A DNA stretch of 64,000 bases, from assembly GCA_050084985.1 (NCBI GenBank), contig JBITNC010000001.1, forward strand, positions 59,768,001-59,832,000. Reading direction: 5' to 3'. Position 1 is the stretch's first letter. Every line of letters begins with the position of its first letter. This DNA comes from Nageia nagi (Eukaryota > Pinophyta). Shown in pieces: positions 55,829 through 64,000 of this stretch. Below the pieces are notes generated by a model. That model saw only the letters and a program-made list of their open reading frames with translations. It had not been told where the DNA came from and ran no database searches. The translations under genes were made by a program, and so were the position numbers.

Positions 55829-58156
55829 TAGTTTTCCTCTATTAAATATCTTCTAACTAATTCCTAACAACCTCTAGTAGATAAAATATCTATAACTAAC
55901 TATTGAGATATTTACAATATATCATATTTGATCTCTGGTCGAATTTACAACTTAGATTTTGATTTACAAATATCTAGAACAATCCTCTGCATGCGCCAAG
56001 ACTCTTTAGCTCATCCGAAACTTGAAACTTGAATCTAGAAGTAAAAATTGCCTTCTTCGAATGGAAATGTGTTTTCTCAGGGTTTCAACACTATGTACAA
56101 GTACTTGTATTCTAATTGACCTATCAAAATCAAATACATAGCAAAATGAATTATTCTGACAAACTTCTTCATCCATGCTTAGATTTGGATGGTCAAAATT
56201 TGGATCTTCAAAATTGGAACATTCAAAGTGGTTGATATGTTTAAAATCCTACTTGGTACATGATCAAATTACTTCCAATAGGGCTTGAACTAAAGAAAAT
56301 ATCTTTTATGATTTTTTCACTATTTCGATGGAAATTGGTCTTCTTTGCTCTGTCGGATCTCCGCCAAAATCAAATGTTTTGCAAAATATGAGAAAATGGC
56401 TAAGTATAATACTGTAATGCTTTCGTTACCATTTCATCGAAGTTCATACATAAAAAAATTGTTGGATCTCTGCCAAAACTGAACATTATAGAAAATGCTT
56501 AAAAATTGAGTAAGTCATAACACTAATTGATTATGTCATCATTTCGGCAAACTATGTGCACACCAATACTGTTGAATCTTCGCCAAAATCAAACACTATG
56601 GAAAATGTCTAAAATTGACTAAGTAAAAATTATTTCAACAACAATAAAGCATGAAAAGGGTATACCTATACAAAACTCTTCTTATATATCCAAAAATATT
56701 TATGGATATACACTAGGGTTTAACTTCTATGGAAAAGATTTTATGTATTAAAGAAGGTTTATCTTTTACAAATACTAACACTAAGTTTCCTATTATCATT
56801 TTATACACCATATGATATAAAAGATAAAGTTAACCTAAAAGAACATGTTTCTAATTGAAGATTATCATTCAAGTATTTTTCAAACATTCCTACAAAATAC
56901 TCTTAACATTATAATGAGTAAATAACAATTTACAAGTATACACCTTATAAATGAGTAATAAAACCCTCCATTTATTTTTGTAACTCATTTTTATTTCTAT
57001 TCTTCAATATTTTGTATTATTACCTTGTTTATATTATTCAGTTGTTTTTTCACTAATAATATATTATATTAATTAACTAAATTTCGCTAGTTAATCAATT
57101 TGTACATCATACATGAATAAGTTTGTAACATTATGACAAGTCCATTTAAATGGCCTTGTTAATCCAGTAAAATGAAATCAATAATGGTCCCTTAAGTAAT
57201 AATAAACCTGCTTTTTGAATGTAACTATCAAATATCATAAATATTTATGAATCCAATTTTATAAATACAAGTTTGGGGCTTCGTATAAAAACTCTTCAAT
57301 TAACCTTACCAAAAAATAACAAACTTGTTTTAAAAAAATACAATAATCCTTGTACATGGGATCATGGTTGATCAATTATATCATTTAAGTGTTTAATCGT
57401 CCACTAGAGTTCAATTCTTAACATGTCATAATGATGATGTTGGTAGTTAACATCCTCTAATATTGATGTTGGTAGTTAACTACAATCTATAATGTTGATG
57501 TTGATGTTAATTGTAGATGATATTATAATATAGAAGCAAGTATGGATGATATTATAATATAGAAGTAAATGTGAAATTCAATAAAAAAAGAAATTAAATT
57601 TCATTAACAAAATTAAATAACTAACTTTGATATACCTCCTTATATATCAAAAAAACGTCAAAAGATATCATTCCCTACACATCTATCTCATTTATTGATA
57701 CTTTTTAGTATTTATTTTAATGTTAATTTATTAATTTATATATTAATTTATTTATGTTATATATTAATTTATTTTATTTAATGTTATATATTATTTATTT
57801 TATATGTTATTCTAATGTTATAATTATATTTTTGAAGTAATCTTTGTTTTTTAAATAATAAAGTCGATTCATTTTTTTAAATAGATTTACATGCGATATT
57901 TTAGCTCTCCACTCCACCCCATGTTGCAGCTAAAGAACACCTCTCGATGTTAATAACAAATATATTTAAAAAAAATCATGATTACTCGATTAAATCATTA
58001 AAATATTTAAACATCTACATACTTCAATTCTTAATATATCATAATGATGATATTGATAATTAACAATAACTTCTTGCAGCCAACTACATTCTATATAACA
58101 TTAATATTAGATGTTAACTGTGATGATATTGTCCTACTCAAATAATTGTGACATTC
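55829..58156. other. AT-rich flank right of the nest, no gene seen
   Basis: Starts with the TAGTT duplication. 56355-56610 carries three imperfect repeats about 106-111 bp apart (TGTTGGATCTCTGCCAAAA-like), and 57430-57570 has GATGTTG/GATGATATT short repeats. 57720-57800 is ATTTATTTTA-type low complexity. No coding similarity recognised. Confidence 0.55.
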
Positions 58157-58185
58157 AAAAAAAAAAAAAAAAAAAAAAAAAATTC
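58157..58185. repeat. A(29) homopolymer
   Basis: A run of 29 A residues. It could be a retroposon tail, but no element body was identified to its left. Confidence 0.9.
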
Positions 58186-58439
58186 ATGAACAATCCTTCT
58201 CGATAATATTAATGAATAATGATAGGTATAAAATTCTATACATAGCCAATAATTTTTAATTTAAAATTATACATGTAGAATAGAAAACCCAAGATTCTTC
58301 ATACATCATGCCTGCAGATCTGTCTCGCACTATAAATTTGCTACATCAGTCGGATTTGGACCAATTCCTTTTCCACAAAGCTCACAGGCCTCCAGGATTT
58401 GAACCCTAATTGTTGGTAAGTAAACCACTGTTTCACCCA

Positions 58440-58880
58440 TGGCGGGGATGAAAGGTTGAGGCCAATAACGAATTTGTTTGGATACTAAATTGAATGCAAC
58501 TGAAAAGGAACAGGACCGATAGAGTGGAGCAATCAATCTTAACGCGAGGGAGGGATGGTGCTATCATGGGTTGACCCTTTTCCTGGAAGGCGCCCGCCTA
58601 CTTCAAAATTTTCTCTCCTTCTCAATGCATAGAACCGACACTTGGGGATATAGATAGCTAACCCGGTAAGCAAATTTTTTTTTTTTTTTCAGGTGTTGGG
58701 TTTATTTGAATTCGATTTAATTGTGAAGCACTTGTGCAATGGATTTTGAATTTAGGTTCTTTGTGTTATAAGGCCTGCGTGTTTACATATAATCGGTGCT
58801 TTGCGTTTTTGGGTTGCAGTGAGTATGTTAATTTTGAGGTTAGAAGGGCGTAACCCTAACCCTTGAATTAGGGTTATTTT
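58440..58880 (+). repeat. Direct repeat copy 1, possible first exon of the right-edge gene
   Basis: About 440 bp similar to 61735-62200 in the same orientation. Shared marks are TTTGTTTGGATACTAAA, CATGGGTTGACC, the splice-donor-like CCCG/GTAAGCAAA (exon would end at 58665) and, further on, ACCCTTGAATTAGGGTT. Looks like a 5' UTR exon plus donor, but no transcript evidence exists here. Confidence 0.55.
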
Positions 58881-59289
58881 TCCTATCTGAATCGTATTTT
58901 GGGGCATAGGGTTACAATTTTTTTACTTCCCAATCAAACATTTTTTTCTGAATTGCGGAATCACAGTGGAGCTGGTACACGGCCAATTTTCACCAATCCA
59001 CTTCTTGCTTGGTTAGGGTCACGATTATTAGAGTTTTGTATTCTAATTTCTTCGCCAACAGCATCAGCCACGGTTTTATATGTTTTTTGACTACGCATTT
59101 GCAACATGACCATTGCTTTTTCAAATGTCAAATTGGTTGTAGCATGCATAACATAAAAAAGTTTTGTGATACAGTATTTCATAATATTACTAGCTTTGAT
59201 ATAATCCCTTATATATCAAGAAACGTCAAGAGATATATTCTTAGCCTATTTCTTATTAGAATTATTTGTAATCCTTTATTCAAATCATC

Positions 59290-59775
59290 TAATTATTTGT
59301 AATCCTTTATTCAAATCATGTAATGTGAGAATTTGTTACGGGCAAGTAATTGAATTTGTTTTTTTGAACTATGCGATATATTTATACAATTATGTAGATA
59401 TATTTTTTATTAGTCCACTATTTTTTTTAAATTATTTTTTTGAAATATAGCCGACATATTGTTGAAGGATACACATGCGATATTTGGCTTTCCACTCCTT
59501 CATGTTGCAGATATCATTCTCAGCCTATCTATCTCTTATTAGAATTATTTCGAATTATCTAATGTGAGAATTATTTTTATGAGAATTATTTATGTTCTGT
59601 GCAAGAAATTGAATTTGTTTTTTTTGAACTATAGGATATATTAAAACAATTATGTAAATATATTTTTAACTAGCTGACAATTTTTTTTTCAAATTATTTT
59701 TTTGAAATATGGTCGATAAATTGTTGACGGATACACATGCGACATTTGGTTCTCCACTCCCTCATGCTGCAGCTG
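59290..59775. repeat. Two tandem units of about 258 bp
   Basis: GAATTTGTTTTTTTGAACTA and GGATACACATGCGA recur at 59353/59610 and about 59467/59728. A more distant relative of the second half is at 57885-57935 (ACATGCGATATTTTAGCTCT). Confidence 0.75.
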
Positions 59776-60689
59776 TAGTTACGCTTGTCGACGTAATAAT
59801 TGCAATGTTAGATTTTTTTGATCATGCACAGTTTTCCTGTTCGCTAGCTATTTTGAGTGGAACTATCAATTTGATATAGTGATACTTTGGATTTTAGGTA
59901 AGCACTTATTGTTTTCATGATAAAATCGGTTGTCTTTTAGTTAAAACCACAGACTTGAAGATATTCTTGGGCAATCTGTTTGCTTGGAGTGGTGCATATA
60001 TAATTCAGTCAGTGGAGGGTTCCATTCTAATGGTTTTTATTTATAAACAATATTGAAATTATTTTTAACATGGAAATTCATTTAAAAAAAAACTAAACTA
60101 TTATTTTTACTAGTAATATATCCGTTATTCTTATTATGATAAAAGACCATGGATTGTTATGTAAAACAAGTATATAGAAAAATTTAAAATAATTATTAAC
60201 ATATGAGATAAGTCTTCTGGAAAAAACCTTTATACAAAAGATCAATTAAAAACCAACATTTTGAATCATCCTTTGTCATGACTCAACCAGTACAAATACT
60301 TTAAATGACATGCACATTTCACAATTTGAGTAACAATAGAACATCACACACAATTGCCAAATCCAGAACAATGAATATAAGTTCTCAATGAGTAATCAGT
60401 AGAAAATCAGAAAAGCTGATGATGCTTCTTGGGGTGACCTCTTCTCCCATGTATGCTAAAATACTGAATTAGATAAAATGATGTCTATGGTAATATGCTT
60501 TTGTTCTCAAATCCTTTAATTGTGAAAACTGAAAAGTCTTTAAGTATAGTTTTCACCTCCAAAGTAGCATCTTCGTTTGGTAAATCCTTTCATTTGATTA
60601 CTTGATATGTAACTTCCTTTTGAATCATTTCTGGTTTCATCACAATTTTCCTTTTTCATCAACTTCTAATAGCTTCATTAGTGCTTAAT
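59776..60689. other. AT-rich stretch, nothing recognised
   Basis: No ORF, repeat edge or RNA gene identified. Confidence 0.5.
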
Positions 60690-61690
60690 ATTTTTTTAAG
60701 TACCTATTTAATACAAGGAAAGACAGGATGAATTCTTGAAGATGCTATAGTTCTAATTGATATGCCACCTATAATTACTTTAGATGGCCCACAGAATTTT
60801 GGTGCCAACTTATACTTGATTTTTGATTTTAAAGATGCTTGCTTGGAAGGTTGGAGTTGAAGGACCTATGATATCACCTTTCTGAAAATATCTTTCAATT
60901 TATGTTGGTCCATTTTTGTTTCACACGACTTCGAGTTTGATGAGAAGATTTTCCTCGAGGGAGATGAGAATTTGTTGTCAATGTTGCAAGGTGTTGCCCA
61001 CTTCATTGGTTGTTGCTGATCATGGGATGTAACCCATCAGTGTAGGGATTTTGTGCCTATAGAGTGCTTCCTAAGGGGACTTTTTAGTGGAGAAATGCTA
61101 TCATGTATTAGACCATCATTCAGCTAAGAAGAGCCACTTGAGCCATTGCATCTATCTAATGTGAAACTTCCCAAGTATGACCCATTGTATCTATCTATCT
61201 GATGTGAAACATCTCAAGTATGACCCATTGCATCTATCTATCTGATGTGAAACATCTCAAGTATGTCTCCAAACATTTTTTTATTTTTTTTGTTTGGCCA
61301 TTTGATTGTTGGTGGTAAGCAGAGCTCATATCTAACTTAATACCATTGAGTTCGAAAATTTCTTTCCAAAAGTTGTTTATGAATATTGCATCTCTATCAC
61401 TTACAATGCATTCTGGCATACTGTGGAGGCGAAAGACTTGGTCTAGAAATATTTTGGCCACTTTGCTTGTTGTACAAGGAAGTTCAAAAGCAAGCAAATA
61501 CAACAAGTATTATTGTTTTCCACATAATGTGGTTAGTCTTTTAATAAAGTCCATAGAGATATCTGACCATTGTTTATTTGGAATTGGTAGGAGTTGCATT
61601 AGTCAGGTGTTCTTACTGTGCTACCTTTGCTTCTCTGACATATTTCACACTCCACAAAACAATGTATTGAATAAAATAATGAAATGTAGA
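60690..61690 (-). pseudogene. Ty3/gypsy integrase and C-terminal tail relic
   Basis: On the minus strand: a zinc-domain end (CEICQRSKGS, about 61655-61625), then WSDISMDFI (about 61570-61545), then a 90-codon frame 61506-61234 with core motifs VSDRDAIFINNFWKEIF and SSAYHQQSNGQTKK, matching Ty3/gypsy integrases (DRD...F..FW, SSAYHPQTDGQTE pattern). To the left, PYEALYRHK-like and KILWA-like fragments fit the segment after integrase. Several stops. No RT or LTRs found. Confidence 0.8.
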
Positions 61691-61734
61691 ATCTTAATTG
61701 TTTGGAAGGAAACCATTGTTTTTACCCAGGGTGG

Positions 61735-62200
61735 GTTTGAGAATGACAACAAATTTGTTTGGATACTAAACTGAATGCAACTGAAAAGGAGCAGGAGTGA
61801 GAGAGAGGCGGGCAATCTGTCTTAACATGAGGGAAGGATGATGCCACCATGGGTTGACCTATTGCTTGGAAGGCACCCACCTCCTCCGAAGTCCCCTCTC
61901 CTCCTTGATGCATAAACTCCAAGTACAAAAGCTTCACATAATGGAACTGATGCTTGGAATGAAGATCGCTAATCCAGTAAGCAAAGCTGTTCTTTTTATG
62001 TTGGGCTTCCTTATATCCTATATAATTTTGAAGCACTGGTGCAATGAAAGTGGAATTTAGTCTCTTAATATTCTAAGGCTAGCATTCTTGATTTCTGAAA
62101 TCGTTCTATATATACTTGGTGTGCAGTTTTTGCATAGCACTGGATATGCAAATTTTTGTGTTACAAGGGCATAACCCTTGAATTAGGGTTTCTTTTTGTT
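61735..62200 (+). repeat. Direct repeat copy 2, possible alternative first exon
   Basis: Counterpart of 58440-58880, with donor-like CCA/GTAAGCAAAG (exon would end at 61976) and ACCCTTGAATTAGGGTTT at about 62170. A candidate alternative first exon, closer to the CDS exon at 63473. Confidence 0.55.
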
Positions 62201-63472
62201 GCATTTGATTTTCTAATTTTTCTTCTAGAGCATATTAATTTAAAATATCTACTAAATATGAACACTATGTATCTTCACTTTTGGATATTTTCTAGGAGCC
62301 TAGGAGGTATGAGACCCGCTCAACCAATTCTTTGATTCTTGCAATCACACGGGGGGTCAAGGGACCGGCAGTTCTCGTAGGGGTACTTGTAGGGTATTTA
62401 TTAATGGAGACAAGGGCTCACCTAACAATGGTGAATTTGTCAATCACTCACCTAATATTGTAATTATACACTACCTACAAAAGATAACATACTTGTGTAT
62501 GGAAAATTTGAAATTATCCATGTATACATTGCCATACAAATCTAATTTGATTGTTCCTATTCTAGTGACTATATTCCTTGACTGTTGTTCAATGGATTAC
62601 CCGGTATCTAAGATTAAGTTATGTTTTTACAATTGGATTAACTGTTTTTAATTAAGTATTATTATATTAATAAATTTTGTTGAAAATATATCACATAACA
62701 CAGACCACCTTATAATATACAATAAACATTCTAAATAAGTGATAGGCTTGTCAAATTTGGTATACCTGTGGTTAAGATGGATCTCTGTCTTAATGGTTCT
62801 GAGCTTGTATCCTTGTTTTCTCAAGTTGTCATGTTTGAATTGTTTGGTCTGTTCAAGAAAAAACTTTTTATTTCCCATCTTTGTGTACAAAAAGTTTGCT
62901 TTCTTCATTGAAAAAGGTCAGAAGTTCAAAATTGAAGGATAAGTGGTTGACTTCACGAACATAGAGAAATAAAAATAAAATACTGAAGTTATACAAGCAT
63001 CAATAGGCAAAAATAGATTTAAGACCTTGTTAACACACATGGTCGTTTATTTTCATTTTACATGTTTTTTCTCTTATATCTTGATCAAATCAGATCAGTT
63101 TGGTATGTCAAAAAAGTTCAGTTTAGATTGAATCATTCATGTAAGCTATTTTGCCAGCCATGATCCTGGCCTTGCCAACAAATATAATTATGAGAATCCC
63201 ATTATTAATGAAAATCTCTTCACTAAATATGAGAGCCCCAGTATGAAATGATGTTTTTATTTACAAATGCTCATTAAATCTGATTCTAAAATGTTAACGT
63301 TTTTCCCTTTCCTTGCATTTTGAGAATGTGATATGCGGATAATTCCATAAACTCTATCCGAGTTGTAGAATAATATGTCTGGAGACGTATATGGTCTGCA
63401 AAAAATTTCCTTTTTATGTTTTTGTTTATATGGAAAGGTTCTTATTCGTGTTTGGCATTGATTTTGCAACAG
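62201..63472 (+). other. Probable 5' UTR intron of the right-edge gene
   Basis: AT-rich, no coding similarity. It ends in an acceptor-like GATTTTGCAACAG at 63472, about 125 nt before the ATG. Assignment as intron depends on the first-exon hypothesis. Confidence 0.4.
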
Positions 63473-63596
63473 TGAAAGACTAAATTTCTTGCCAAAATTT
63501 GTAAGGCAGACAGGATCTTTATAACTATCACACTTTGCCAGATCTGTGAATTCTTGAAATCAGTGGGTTCTATAGAGAAAATCAGACATCTTCAAA

Positions 63597-64000
63597 ATGC
63601 AAGAGGAAGATGCTACTAAATCAAAAATGCAAAAGAGGAAGTCTTCTTCCCAAACACCTCCAGTAAGCCAAATTCAGGCTTACAATGAGGTACGCCAAGA
63701 AGACCTGGCTAAGTTGCCAAAGCCTTTACCAAAGAACCAGAAGTTTGAGCCTTCGAAAAGATTTGAAAGCTCCAGATCTCCACAGGAGGGTTCTCTTACT
63801 GAGTCTTCACCATTGACTGCAAAACCTGGTAATGAATACCGGGCCTTAAGGCGAAAGTACTTGCTTCTTGAGGAAGAAGGGTTTGCTTTAAGGGAAGAGC
63901 TTGAACAGATTGATGCCGATGTGAAGAAGCTAGAAGAGGAGAAACTTTCACTTTTGGATGAGCTGGTGGTTTTGGAAGGTTTAGTTGAACCTCCAACTAC
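63597..64000 (+). CDS. N-terminal part of a conserved-looking plant coiled-coil protein (runs off the window)
   Basis: An open frame from the ATG at 63597 to the window end (134 codons, no stop). Residues 1-75 are polar, rich in Ser, Lys, Gln and Pro (KLPKPLPKNQKFEPSKRFES). Residues 80-130 form a strong heptad-like coiled coil (NEYRALRRKYLLLEEEGFAL onward, with LREELEQIDADVKKLEEEK). I have the impression of a conserved uncharacterised plant protein with the YRALRRKYLLLEEE motif, but I cannot name it. No signal peptide or membrane segment. An acceptor-like CAACAG at 63472 suggests a spliced 5' UTR. Codon use and lack of stops support a real exon. Confidence 0.7.
   Translation, partial: MQEEDATKSKMQKRKSSSQTPPVSQIQAYNEVRQEDLAKLPKPLPKNQKFEPSKRFESSRSPQEGSLTESSPLTAKPGNEYRALRRKYLLLEEEGFALREELEQIDADVKKLEEEKLSLLDELVVLEGLVEPPT

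Noticed and set aside
61346-61774. 142-codon plus-strand ORF
   Set aside because: Antisense shadow of the gypsy integrase relic.
58440-62200. The two direct repeats as LTRs of the gypsy relic
   Set aside because: The relic's integrase begins right beside the right repeat with no room for gag, protease or RT, ends are not TG...CA, and no target duplication was found.

Overview
The window reads as nuclear DNA of a large-genome seed plant. It has GT-AG spliced exons with very long introns, plant Ty1/copia elements primed by initiator-Met tRNA, nested LTR retrotransposons, and a plastid-type PHT4 anion transporter. An 11-kb first intron and the density of nested elements fit a gymnosperm best, but that is inference. 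I see no bacterial or viral replicon, CRISPR array, tRNA or rRNA gene.

Layout. (1) 1-14723, minus strand: a PHT4-family (probable anion transporter) gene. Five coding exons are visible (14226-14723, 3011-3237, 2363-2735, 2142-2186, 1824-1970), together 1290 nt in one frame. The 3' end lies beyond the left edge. Intron 1 (3238-14225) holds a LINE-like element (5811-12560) with a 15-bp target duplication. That LINE was itself hit by a young Ty1/copia element, CopA (5914-11024; TSD CATTC; LTRs differ at 3 positions). (2) 14724-16593: AT-rich upstream flank.

(3) 16594-55828: a 39-kb retrotransposon nest that resolves completely through LTR ends, 5-bp target duplications and continuity of the broken genes. 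N1 (16594-55828, minus; TSD TGGTT/TAGTT) is broken in its integrase by N2 (20592-50870, minus; GGAAG/AGAAA) and in its pol by a solo LTR of the N4 family (19137-19635; AAAGT). N2 is broken in pol by N3, a Ty3/gypsy-derived non-autonomous element (23487-27743; CAAGG/TAAAG), and in its leader by N4 (32107-49465, plus; AAAGT). N4 is broken in its leader by N5 (35388-44213, minus; TTATT), whose LTRs differ at a single base. With inserts removed, N1, N2, N4 and N5 are each about 8.1-8.8 kb, so one copia lineage has repeatedly inserted into its own copies. N5 is almost intact; N1, N2 and N4 are heavily decayed.

(4) 55829-64000: AT-rich DNA with small tandem repeats and a decayed Ty3/gypsy integrase (about 60690-61690, minus). 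A directly repeated segment (58440-58880 and 61735-62200) ends in similar splice donors and may be duplicated first exons. At the right edge is the start of an unnamed plus-strand gene for a coiled-coil protein (CDS 63597 to beyond 64000).

Only the PHT4 gene and the right-edge gene look like host genes; nearly all other coding similarity belongs to retrotransposons.
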